Source of the DNA: a virus
IMG/VR virus record: IMGVR_UViG_3300020392_000087
Location: 1 to 23,230 of that record
Strand: one strand, 5' to 3'
DNA length: 23,230 bases
Positions 1 to 9,600 of the stretch are shown in pieces (position 1 is the first letter of the stretch; each line of letters begins with the position of its first letter). Under the pieces are notes generated by a model, which saw only the letters and a list, made by a program, of their open reading frames with translations, searched no databases and was not told the origin of the DNA. The position numbers were made by a program, and so were the translations under genes.

Positions 1-2643
1 GCGTTGAGCATGTTTATTAGCCATGCCCTCATATTCATTTATTATATCTAAAGCTCCATCAAACCCTTTAGTTTCATATATATTTTGTATTTTATTAGAT
101 ATTTCGGATTTTTGTATATTATCACCAATTGCTTTAGCTTCTTTTACCGCTTTTAAATCTAAAGCCCCTAATACATCTTTATTTAGTTTACCGTCTTTAA
201 TGCTTTTATCATATGCTTTTAAAAAATTATAAACACCCCTACCGCTTCTAAAATCAATATTTTTAAATCCTTTACCTTTATATAAACTAGTTAAAAATTC
301 TTTTATTGATTCTCCAAAATTTAAATCAAAAGTAAGCCCGCTCCCGGGTTTTGCAAGACCTTCTGAAAACACAGTTATATATTCTTGATAATATTCTGAA
401 GTACCTTTAACTTTGTTTTGTCTTTCCATTTCATTATCAGTCCATCTTCTTTGCCTGCGCGTTAATGTATTTCTAAAATCTTCAACAATTGTTTGTTGAG
501 CCTGTGTATTACCTATCATTGCATTTAATATTGGATGCAATATTTCGTGAGAACCTACACCAACAGCGCCTAATTTTAAAGCAACATCTTCATTAATAAC
601 TATTTGGCCTTTTCCAATAAATACACCATTAACACCGCTAGAATCTTTTATTGTTTGACCGCTTAAATCTTTTACTATTTTATTAAATTCATTAGTATTT
701 TTTGCTCTTTTAATTTTTTTAAAACCTAATTGTTTAGCGGCAACTTCAGCAAATGTTATATTTTCACCATAATTTTTTGTAAGAGCTGTATTAAATATAT
801 TATTATTTTCCTCAACTAATTCGTTAATTTCTTTTTGAATAACCTTATCTAAACCAGCTATAGTTGTAATATCTTTTGTTTTATTTTCTTTTATAAGTGC
901 ATTTATAGCATCAACATTTTGTGAATATTTTTGTAAATCAACTCCAGTAATATTTTCTAATATTAACCTATTTGCTATTTGTATTTCATTTAGTTTTTTA
1001 AGAACAATTGTATTTCTTCCTTTTAATGCACTAATTACATTCGGATTTCCAGCTGGGCCAATTTGTTTTCCATCTTTATCTTTACCCTTAAGTTGTTTAA
1101 TTTTTTCTAATCTATCATTGTATTCTTTAAGTAAAGCATTTCTTTTTTCTCTAACAGTTGCTGGCATCATTAATTCTTGAGCCCTTGTATACAAAGTTTG
1201 ATTAGATTGTAAAGTTTTACCAACTGTTGTTACACCCCCACCCGTAAATGTTCCTATAATACCTTCATCAATAATACTATAAATATCTTTTAATATAGAG
1301 CCTTTAACTATATTTCCATTTTCATCTATTTCACCAAATATACTTCCTTTATTAAACGTTAGCTTGCCATTTTCAAATTTACTATCAAATGTCATTCTAT
1401 CATTTATTCTTGTTAAAATAGCTTGTCCTATTTCAGTAGCGCCTTCTTTTAATCCAACACCTATAACATCAATTACTTTATCACGAAGTCCTTTTTGCAT
1501 TTCATTAACAGCTTTTTCTGCTGCTTTTTTTCCGCTGCCACCTAAAACATTTGCGCTTCTTAAAAATCTTCTTGTAAGATAAGCATCTGCAACTTCAATT
1601 GCGCCCGTACCAGCAGCATTAATGCCTAATCTAAATAAACTTTTATCAGGATCTTTTTCAAATTCTTGTATAAATTTGTCAGCACCTAACCCTATACCCA
1701 TTGCTGCAGCAGTATATGGGTTCATTGAAGCTAAAGTATAAGGTAAACTACCTATTCCATCTGCAAATATTCTTCCACCAATCGTTGCCCAATCAGCATC
1801 CATTCCTTTAGCTATTTCTTCAGTAATTGTAGTGTTATGTTGTTTAATATGCCCTTTTAAATATTCTTGAGCTTTATCAATATTTTCTCTGCTTGTTAAT
1901 CCTGAAAAAGCACCTAAAGGACCTAAACCAGTTGACTCATAAAGTTTGTCTTGAGCTTTTATTGCTTGTTTTGCAATAATTCCAATCATTCTTTTTTCAT
2001 TTGCAGATAACTTAGATTTACCCGCTTTATACTGTGTATACCATGAAAGACCATATATAGCGCCCATTTCTTTTAAATCGTTCATGTTATCAAAAACCAT
2101 TTCAAGAGATGTATCTGCAAATTTAGGTAAAGCTTCAACTGCATTATTAAAAAATCCTCTTGGATCTTCTATTAGTCCTCTAGTAGCAGCATACCCTATA
2201 CCAATATTTTCTTCAGATAAAGTTGGTTCATCAGGTTGCGTAATTGCATCAAAAGCCCCTACAAAACCTCGACCTACTTCTTTTGCTGCTGGTTTACCTA
2301 CATTTTCAAAAGCTATATTTGTAATAGCCTGCACTGGGCCACCAACAGGGTTACCTATTCCTCTTAATCCAGGTATAATATAATTCTGTCCTACAGGAGA
2401 GTTAATTATTTCTTTTAATACACCCGAAAAACCACCGTCCGATTGTGATTCCGTATTTTCTTTCGTCGGCCCACTCTCTAGGCCTTGCTGAAAAAAATTA
2501 GCAGTATATTCGTCATTATATTCTATTTCTTTAAGTCCCTTAGACTGCATTTGTGCTAGATAAGCATCAAACTCCATCTCATATGCTTGTGCCGCTTGCT
2601 GTAACTCAGCTAGCGAATATAATTTTCCATTGTATTCGTACAT
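1..2643 (-). CDS. Very large putative internal/ejected virion protein with HExxH motif (partial, C-terminus beyond left edge)
   Basis: The frame from the ATG at 2641-2643 has no stop through 881 codons to base 1, so the gene continues past the left edge and its C-terminus is missing. I checked every codon line for reverse stops and found none. The N-terminus (MYEYNGKLYSLAELQQAAQA) is followed by a Ser/Glu/Gln-rich stretch, then long Gly/Ala-rich, weakly hydrophobic helices (about residues 200-460), and a Lys/Asn/Glu-rich helical region. Residues 699-703 read HEILH within GVGSHEILHP, a zinc-metalloprotease HExxH signature; Glu750, Glu754 or Glu761 downstream could be the third ligand. Size, composition and position last in the tail module fit the large multi-domain ejection or 'polyvalent' proteins of podoviruses; this role is inferred. 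The start sits 29 bases after the 479-residue gene. No Shine-Dalgarno is seen. Confidence 0.85.
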   Translation of the reverse strand, partial: MYEYNGKLYSLAELQQAAQAYEMEFDAYLAQMQSKGLKEIEYNDEYTANFFQQGLESGPTKENTESQSDGGFSGVLKEIINSPVGQNYIIPGLRGIGNPVGGPVQAITNIAFENVGKPAAKEVGRGFVGAFDAITQPDEPTLSEENIGIGYAATRGLIEDPRGFFNNAVEALPKFADTSLEMVFDNMNDLKEMGAIYGLSWYTQYKAGKSKLSANEKRMIGIIAKQAIKAQDKLYESTGLGPLGAFSGLTSRENIDKAQEYLKGHIKQHNTTITEEIAKGMDADWATIGGRIFADGIGSLPYTLASMNPYTAAAMGIGLGADKFIQEFEKDPDKSLFRLGINAAGTGAIEVADAYLTRRFLRSANVLGGSGKKAAEKAVNEMQKGLRDKVIDVIGVGLKEGATEIGQAILTRINDRMTFDSKFENGKLTFNKGSIFGEIDENGNIVKGSILKDIYSIIDEGIIGTFTGGGVTTVGKTLQSNQTLYTRAQELMMPATVREKRNALLKEYNDRLEKIKQLKGKDKDGKQIGPAGNPNVISALKGRNTIVLKKLNEIQIANRLILENITGVDLQKYSQNVDAINALIKENKTKDITTIAGLDKVIQKEINELVEENNNIFNTALTKNYGENITFAEVAAKQLGFKKIKRAKNTNEFNKIVKDLSGQTIKDSSGVNGVFIGKGQIVINEDVALKLGAVGVGSHEILHPILNAMIGNTQAQQTIVEDFRNTLTRRQRRWTDNEMERQNKVKGTSEYYQEYITVFSEGLAKPGSGLTFDLNFGESIKEFLTSLYKGKGFKNIDFRSGRGVYNFLKAYDKSIKDGKLNKDVLGALDLKAVKEAKAIGDNIQKSEISNKIQNIYETKGFDGALDIINEYEGMANKHAQR

Positions 2644-2672
2644 AGTTTAATTTTTTCAATTAACATTTATTT

Positions 2673-4112
2673 TTATCTATTTGGATTTAAATCCGGATCT
2701 ACCGCTATTATAGGCTGCCTTCCCGCCTTCATACCACTTACGTTTCTTAATGTTGCTAAACCAAAATTAACATCATATCCAGCAAGTATTAACGGCATAC
2801 TTTCAGTAAGCGACGCAACTGTTTTGTCATCTGAATTAACTTTAAATCCAGTTGCATTAATTCCATCAGGTATAACAGGTGTTAAAATTATTCCAGCTCC
2901 AGAAGCCGCATTTATTGCTTTTTGATATTGTGCTGGAGTCATATAAACTTGCTCCTTTTTCTTTGTTATATTATTAGGATTATTAAAAAATTTAGCAAGC
3001 TCAGTAATTTTAGCTTTATATTTTTCAGCATTTAAAAGAGCATATTTTCTATTTTCTTCACTAACTAATGTTCTTTCTTCAGTAGAGGTTTTTCTTTTAT
3101 TTATTTTACTACCTATAGCTATACCAGCAAACTCATCTGTTATTTCATTAACTAACGTAGATTTTAATTCTTGTATTTGTTCTTCGCTACCTGTCCAACT
3201 GCCAAGTTCTTTTTTGATATTATCTTCGTAATATATTCTTTTTTGTTTTGCATCTAAAGTTGATAAAATAGCATCGCCTTTTGTATTTAAAAGAAACTGA
3301 TTGATTTCATTTTTTTTGTTTATATCAATAAACTCTTGTTCTTTGTTGTCTTCAACATCGTTAAAAACAGTAAAACCTTGAGTTACAATATCTTTTTTTA
3401 AATCATTTTTTAATTTATTTAAATTAGGATTAGCCGCATTAATATAAGCTAATTCTGGCGTATATAATTTAGTATTTTGTAATAACTGCGTTAAGGGGGT
3501 ATCTACAACTGCATATTCTTTTATTTCTTCACCAGTACCCATAGCGGATTGATACATGGGTAACTCAACATCAAACCCGTCTTCATAGTTTCCTTTTATT
3601 TTAAATTTACCATCTACTAAAGCTTGTAACTTAATATTAGCATCAAAAGCATCTGGATTATTCCTTAATTGTAAATCATCAATATCTTGACCATTATTTA
3701 CTTTACTTAAATCAGTAACTAAACCGCTTAATTGTTTTAATTGAGATAATAATCCTTGAGAAGCGCTTACTCTTTTTGTATAATCATCTAAACTTATTTG
3801 TTTTAACGCAAATAATCTTTCTGTTTCTCCTCTAAATTGTTTTTGTTGAATTAAAAATGCTTTATTTTCTTCAGTAGCTGATTTTAAATAAGCATCAGTT
3901 GCAGCTTGAAATTGAATTTGAGCTTTTGCAGAAGCTAAGTTAGCTGCATCTTCTTTTTTTCGTTTTTCCTGTGTTTGCCTAACAATTTCTTTTACACCCG
4001 TTGTTATTCCTTGAGCTATACCTGCTCCAAATCCACCTGTAAATCTTATAGGTGTTGGGTTAGAATATTGTCCGTAATTATATTTTCCGTATGATACTAC
4101 TGGTAAACTCAT
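2673..4112 (-). CDS. Putative internal virion / ejection protein, 479 aa
   Basis: I do not recognise this family firmly. The N-terminus has a Gly-rich segment (GGFGAGIAQGITTG, about residues 25-38), which may insert in or lie against a membrane. About residues 40-150 are rich in Lys, Glu and Gln and predicted helical or coiled coil (VRQTQEKRKKEDAANLASAK). The rest is Asn/Lys/Glu-rich with no catalytic motif that I can see. Its ATG overlaps the TGA of the preceding 280-residue gene (ATGA, 4109-4112), which suggests translational coupling, and the very large HExxH protein follows. The trio 280 aa, 479 aa and >881 aa resembles the three-protein ejection set (gp14/15/16-like or P22 gp7/20/16-like) of short-tailed phages in order and relative size. 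That assignment is positional inference. Confidence 0.8.
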   Translation of the reverse strand: MSLPVVSYGKYNYGQYSNPTPIRFTGGFGAGIAQGITTGVKEIVRQTQEKRKKEDAANLASAKAQIQFQAATDAYLKSATEENKAFLIQQKQFRGETERLFALKQISLDDYTKRVSASQGLLSQLKQLSGLVTDLSKVNNGQDIDDLQLRNNPDAFDANIKLQALVDGKFKIKGNYEDGFDVELPMYQSAMGTGEEIKEYAVVDTPLTQLLQNTKLYTPELAYINAANPNLNKLKNDLKKDIVTQGFTVFNDVEDNKEQEFIDINKKNEINQFLLNTKGDAILSTLDAKQKRIYYEDNIKKELGSWTGSEEQIQELKSTLVNEITDEFAGIAIGSKINKRKTSTEERTLVSEENRKYALLNAEKYKAKITELAKFFNNPNNITKKKEQVYMTPAQYQKAINAASGAGIILTPVIPDGINATGFKVNSDDKTVASLTESMPLILAGYDVNFGLATLRNVSGMKAGRQPIIAVDPDLNPNR

Positions 4113-4951
4113 AATTTTATTTGTTTAAATTCAACATCCAATTTTGAATAATCTACTCTATCAAAACCATCAACATGTTTTATTACAGCGTACTGTGGTA
4201 TTTCATCCGACATAACACCTTGATAAACACCTTTACCAAATATTTTATTAATATATTCAAAGCTATATATTTTTAATCCGCTAGGAGATAATTTTAAAAA
4301 TTTAATATTTTGTTTTAATCTTCTGTCTGAACCGGCACCACCGCCTCCACCAGCACCACCAAATGTTACAGCGCTTGCTAATCCACCTAATACAGCGCCT
4401 GTACTCGCACCCATTTGTGTTAATGCATTCATTCTTTGTTGACCATATTGTTGGACCATTCCAGCTTGTCTTGAAATATCTGCAATATCTCTGCTTTCCT
4501 GTGCTTGAAATTGAAATGTTCTACCTAATATGTCTGCTTGTTGCATTCTTTGAGCTTCAGCCATTCTTCTTTGTTGAGCTGTTTGTTCGCCTTGTGCCCT
4601 TAATCTTGCGTTTTGAGCTTCTTGTTGTTCAATTGTTGCTGCAATGCCTTGCTGACTTCTTAATGCTGCTTGAGCTAATGCTGTTGCGCCTGCTGAGCCT
4701 GCACCCGTAGCCCTTAAAGTATCTAATGTACTGGCTAAAGCTATATCAGCTTCTTCTGCCTGCATTTCAGCAGCACCTGTAGCAACTTGTAAATTAGCAA
4801 AAGGATTGCTAATCATATTGCTTAAATCCGTTACATTTGAATAAGGATTTATTATTTCTTGCCTATTAGCAATAGATCTATTTAAATCTTGCTGGGCACT
4901 TTTCTGAGCTTTTCTTGCTTTACCCGCAGCTATTGCACTAAATACTGCCAT
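4109..4951 (-). CDS. Ala/Gln-rich putative ejection protein with C-terminal S74-type self-cleaving chaperone domain
   Basis: The protein has 280 residues. Residues 1-190 are Ala/Gln/Arg-rich and almost certainly helical (QQEAQNARLRAQGEQTAQQR), like small internal virion or DNA-transfer proteins of podoviruses. A Gly-rich linker at about 198-207 leads into SDRRLKQN at 208-215, the hallmark start of the peptidase S74 / intramolecular chaperone domain. Ser208 and Lys213 have the five-residue spacing of the known Ser-Lys dyad. The following GVMSDEI...YAV...DG...VDYS pattern matches the same domain in the tail fibre at the right end of the window. If active, the protein would cut itself just before Ser208 and release 207 residues. 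The domain is short (73 residues) and lacks the long C-terminal helix of the fibre version, so activity is uncertain. It starts one base after the stop of the GNAT-like gene and overlaps the next gene by four bases. Confidence 0.85.
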   Translation of the reverse strand: MAVFSAIAAGKARKAQKSAQQDLNRSIANRQEIINPYSNVTDLSNMISNPFANLQVATGAAEMQAEEADIALASTLDTLRATGAGSAGATALAQAALRSQQGIAATIEQQEAQNARLRAQGEQTAQQRRMAEAQRMQQADILGRTFQFQAQESRDIADISRQAGMVQQYGQQRMNALTQMGASTGAVLGGLASAVTFGGAGGGGGAGSDRRLKQNIKFLKLSPSGLKIYSFEYINKIFGKGVYQGVMSDEIPQYAVIKHVDGFDRVDYSKLDVEFKQIKL

Positions 4952-4952
4952 A

Positions 4953-5351
4953 TTATAAATTTTTAATTATTTCGTGTGAAGGAATTTTATCTATTTCCCA
5001 TTCTAATTCTTTATGTACATTTAATAAATTTTTATGACGTACAAAAGAAAACACATGTTTTATTCCTTGTCCTTTTAAAACGTTCTCTGTGGCTTGAATT
5101 AACAGCGTTATCGCGTCTTTTCTGTCACTTTCTCTGTATTCTGGGTTAGATATAACCCAATCAAATAAAGCGGCCTTAGAATTGGTCATATAAATATAAC
5201 CTGCAACTATACCAATACCATTTTTTTCTACTATAAGGCCTGTATCTGGTAATAGTGTTAAAGGCGGAGCTTGCCAACCCGGCCACCAATCCCACCATTT
5301 AACTAATGTTTTGTAATCTGACTTATTAAGTCTGCGTATATTTAATTCCAT
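4953..5351 (-). CDS. GNAT-like (acetyltransferase-fold) phage protein, probably degenerate
   Basis: The 132-residue protein has the layout of a GNAT N-acetyltransferase fold. It opens with an early strand and helix (IRRLNKSDYKTLVKWWDWW), then hydrophobic strands GIGIVAGYIYM and AALFDWVISNPEYR, and a helix (DAITLLIQATENVLKGQGI) before HVFSFVRHKN. Proteins with this Trp-rich start followed by a short GNAT core are familiar between tail genes of marine phages (from memory). The acetyl-CoA pyrophosphate loop, normally R/Q-x-x-G-x-G/A, is replaced by RESDRKDA with no glycine, so acetyl-CoA binding may be lost. The ATG directly abuts the TAA of the preceding 430-residue gene, and the next gene follows after one base. 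Substrate and role are unknown; a virion-modifying enzyme or a purely structural use are both possible. Confidence 0.75.
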   Translation of the reverse strand: MELNIRRLNKSDYKTLVKWWDWWPGWQAPPLTLLPDTGLIVEKNGIGIVAGYIYMTNSKAALFDWVISNPEYRESDRKDAITLLIQATENVLKGQGIKHVFSFVRHKNLLNVHKELEWEIDKIPSHEIIKNL

Positions 5352-6644
5352 TTAACTTGATTGTACTATATTATGTGAAACCACAAATAATTCAACTTCA
5401 TTTTCTGTTGTTGAGTTTTGCATTTTTACAGTTGTAAAAAATCCTTTTATACCTGAAGGATTTAATGATAAACCAGCATCACCTGTTATTTGTCCTTTTA
5501 CGGCTGTTATTGTGCCATTATTCATTAAATGAGCATAATATTTATTTTCTTTTTTAACAAATCTAGGCAATATATCACCAGATAATGCAGTTGATGAGCC
5601 ATCTTGTGACGTTTCATTATTACCATAAATTTTAAAAGCTTTCATGCCTAAGTCTGTTTCAGATGATTGCATTCTCCAATTGGCGTCACCTTCATAGTTT
5701 ATTGTATTAAAGTTTTTAACCATCGATGGATCTGTATTAGAAACAAATGTTATAGTTGATGGAAAATTAAATCCATAAAAGCTATTATAAGCATTACTTC
5801 CTTCGTTTGAATAATGCTTCCATATATTATCGCTATTAATTGTAAAGAAATCTTTATTTAAACTAAAACCAAAGTCAGGTCTATAGTTATAAAAACTTGT
5901 CCAACCTTTAGTTGATTCATCATATGCTAATGTATCAAATCCAGATTTTGATGAACTATTTGTAACATCAATTTCGGTTCCTTGTAAAGATATAACATAT
6001 GTATCAGAAGCATCATCATATGCGCCAACAATTTTATCCGCTAATTTTAAAGTATCTTTAAAATAATCTCGCATACCCGCGTTTGATATTTCAGTTAAGC
6101 CATCTCTTGATAATCTTAATACAGCGCCTCTATTTTTATCTGCGAAGTATTTTCTATTGCCTTTAAATGAAAAACTTTCAGCATTTTGTGTTCCGTATTT
6201 ACCTAAATAAGGCACTATCTGCCCTATAACCTCCGCCCCCGACGCTGTTAATCTACCGCCTTCAGCCGTAAATAAAGCATCTTTATCTATTAAAGCATAA
6301 CTAACTTTATCTTGTTGTAATATATTTAAATTAGTATCTTCAGCAAAAAGTTTTTCTATAGCTCCATCAGCTGGATTTACAGCTCTTGTTATTTTTTCAC
6401 CTGCACTAAAAACATTAGTTCTATTTATTTCTGTTCTTGAATTATATATACCAGAATATATTAAAGCATTTGATCTTCTATTTTCTGCATAGTTTTCATT
6501 TACTAAATGTGCTTTAGGCCCAATACTAACAAAATCTTCATTAAACCCTCCTTTAATTCTAGACTCTTCTATATGTATATTATTAACAGATTCTGAGCGT
6601 AAAATAAAGGTGTTAAAAAATTGAACTTCAACTGTATGTGGCAT
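5352..6644 (-). CDS. Tail stabilization protein, C-terminal part (separate ORF)
   Basis: The 430-residue product reads like the second half of the large stabilization (P22 gp10-like / muzzle) protein of crAss-like and related marine phages. Features I associate with that region are the segment around RIKGGFNEDF (residues about 29-38), RRSNALIYSGIYNSRTEINR (56-75), a KLFAEDTNL-type segment, DKVSYALIDKDALFTAEGG and a later RKYFADKNRGAVLRLSRDG. It is in the same reading frame as the upstream 1069-residue ORF, separated from that ORF's TAA by ten sense codons. It may therefore be a re-initiated second subunit or the tail of a read-through product. The leader has no Shine-Dalgarno but is AT-rich (AATAATAATAGT before the ATG). 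Its TAA abuts the ATG of the GNAT-like gene. Family call is from remembered pattern, not a search. Confidence 0.75.
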   Translation of the reverse strand: MPHTVEVQFFNTFILRSESVNNIHIEESRIKGGFNEDFVSIGPKAHLVNENYAENRRSNALIYSGIYNSRTEINRTNVFSAGEKITRAVNPADGAIEKLFAEDTNLNILQQDKVSYALIDKDALFTAEGGRLTASGAEVIGQIVPYLGKYGTQNAESFSFKGNRKYFADKNRGAVLRLSRDGLTEISNAGMRDYFKDTLKLADKIVGAYDDASDTYVISLQGTEIDVTNSSSKSGFDTLAYDESTKGWTSFYNYRPDFGFSLNKDFFTINSDNIWKHYSNEGSNAYNSFYGFNFPSTITFVSNTDPSMVKNFNTINYEGDANWRMQSSETDLGMKAFKIYGNNETSQDGSSTALSGDILPRFVKKENKYYAHLMNNGTITAVKGQITGDAGLSLNPSGIKGFFTTVKMQNSTTENEVELFVVSHNIVQSS

Positions 6645-6674
6645 ACTATTATTATTACATAAATTATTAATTTT

Positions 6675-9600
6675 TTACTCTGGACATAATTGGCCAACTA
6701 CTGATACAACACCTGAACTATTTATAGTGACTATATAACCACCAGTTCCAACAGAAGGGCCAACTCTATAATGAGCTCCTTGCCCGTTAAATGGACTATT
6801 TAAAAATATAGTTGTATGAACAACATCCCCATCGTCAGGTGTGCTAGTTCCGTTTGTATCATTAAAAAATACAGTTTGATTTGCGCTATCATTACAAGCG
6901 TCGGCAAACGAAGTACTTCCTGGTGATCTAAAAAACGCAGTAGATACAGCTGAGCTAACATTAATAGTTAAAGCCGCGTCATTTGTTAATCCGCCAACAT
7001 CTGTTGCTCTTAATGTTAAAACATATGCACCAGTTGGTAATGTGCTAGGAATTGTTGTTATTACTCCCGTTGTAGAATTTATAGAAAAATTATTTGATGC
7101 GCTTCCGCTTAAAGTTTCACTTACTTTTGAAAAAGTTAAATTGTTAGTTTGAGCACTTGTTTTAGCTGTACCATTTACGGCAGTCACTGTTCTTACTTGA
7201 GTATTAGCAGGGACTCTATTTAAACTCATCGGCGTGGAACCAATTGATATGGCAGGCGCTACGTTAGCAACAGACATAGAAATATTTTTTTCTGTAAATT
7301 TAGTAGCGTCGCTATTATCTACAACTTTTATTCTAATTGTATAATTATCAGTATTAGAATTAGTAAATTCGAATAACTCATTAGTCTTTAAGCTTGTTCC
7401 TGTAATTGTAAAAGCACCGGATCTATCTGTATTGTTTGCGTCAACAATAGATATTATAGAAAATGTACCAGTTACATTTTGACCTTGAGTATCTGTTGCG
7501 GATAATGTAGCTATTGTTGTACCTGAGGTAACTGATTCATTAAAAGAATTACTAGTAACAGCTATACTCTGAGGAACAGCTTCTAGTGATAATGATACTG
7601 CCTCTGCTAAATAATCTAATCGACCTGCTGTTGATGTTTCAAAATAAATATCTAAAACAGATATAAAAGGATTAGTTTCAAATACAACTAAGTTATCTCT
7701 TACGGTTCCTACACCAGCATAATTAACGCCTAGCCCATCTTCAAGCTCACCTAATAAAGGATTCTTTTTAGCTAAATAAAATTCATTATTTATTGTGCTA
7801 TTAGTATTTTGTTCAAACCCTTGATCACTCAAAGTACCTATAGAAATAACGTCTTTAAATTCAGTTCCGCTTTGTTGCGTTTGTGTTCCGGCTGTATCGA
7901 TTATTTTAGGCAATAATTTTGCTTGAGAGCCCTGTGTTCCGTCTTCTTCATTTAAATCTGTAACATCTCTAGGAACTTTATTAACATTGTCCCCATGTAA
8001 CACTATCCAAGACCTTGTTTCATTCGAAGGCGTGCCGTCAACAATTGTTGGTGCATATACATTATAATATTGTAATTGTGTTTGTTTAACAACAAACTTA
8101 TAAGAATACCAACCTAACGGATTAGTATTTTCATTATAAAAATCTTCATCGTCTAATAATTGATTAAAATCAACTTTTATAACGCTGTGTTTCCAAGAAT
8201 CTTGTCCATTAGTAACAGTTCCTGTTTTAGGCTCTACAAACGTTGTTGATTTATCTGGTAAAAATACACTTGATTGTCTTCCATATCTATCAGAAAAAAC
8301 AATACCTAAAGAATATTCTCTATTAGATTTTACAGAAGATAATAAATATTGATCATTATAACTACGATGCTGAGGTTGAAAATGAGAACTTTGATCTCCA
8401 CTTTTAACTTCAAAAGCGCTAGATTTTAATACGTTATTTAATCCTCTATTTTGTAAAAAATTACCATATATAATTCTATTTCCTGAAACTTCTTGAGTTT
8501 TTGCTTTTATAGGTATAATATCTGAAACTCTTATTAGTTCAGATTCAGGTAATGTTTGTACAGGTTTTGTTGATTCATAAATAAACTCATAAACATAAGA
8601 TAACTTAGCTGAATTAGTTGTTAGTTTTTCAGCTCTATATGTTATTTCACTATCTTGAGGGAAATCAATAGTATCTACAACTTTTATAGCAGGGCTATTT
8701 GATTCAGAATATAATATTTGTATTTTTTTAATTTTTAATGGATTACCATATGATGCTATATTATTAAAAAAGTATAATCTAGTATTGTTAACTATAGATG
8801 GACTTATAGCTGTTGTTGTTGTTAATGTTGTGCTTTTATTTCCGCCATTAACTACATAAGTATCACCTCTTTCTGTAACTAGTGTATCTGTATCTGCTAT
8901 AGTGCCATTAACTTCATCTATAGTTTGACTGGTTCCAGATAGTATGCCATTGGCGTTACAAGAAGCGTGATTTGATTTTTCAACATTACAAGGTAAAGTT
9001 ATTTTTAAATGTACTTTGTTCGCAAGATTTTGCATAACATTTACAGTTGTTTGCTTTACAATATTATCTTCATCTGCAGAAGTTAATAAACCAGCTTCAT
9101 CATTGCCAATACCAAAAGCACCTAATTGCATGCTTTTGCCAAAACCCGGATGAAAACACGTTTGAGTAAATGGAGATATTAATGAATATTCATTATTTTC
9201 ATATTGAAACCTATATGCAAATTTTACAAATTTATCTTCTATATGTTCGCTTTTTATATTTGTATCAACAGCTAAAGCAACTGTTGGTGCGTCGTATGGT
9301 GCAAATTGAGCAACGCTAATTTTATCTTCTAAATATTTATCATTATCATAATATTCATTTCCTGTACTATCTGGTTTTAAATTAGCTAAAGCTGTTTTTA
9401 TATTTATTCTTCTTGGTTGATTATAATTGTCTGTCCAAAATAATAAATCATCAATTATATTAACATGTAATATCGGATGAATTTTTGAAAAGTTTAATCT
9501 AAAACTATTGACTAACAACACTGGTTGATTGCTGCTGCCAACTTTATAATAATATATTCTACACAACTTATTACTAGCCGCTACTGTAAAGTTTTTTGTT

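Noticed and set aside
2084-2383. Plus-strand open frame of 99 codons
   Set aside because: It is antisense to the continuous large minus-strand gene, has no recognisable domain, and lies where that gene's coding is unbroken.
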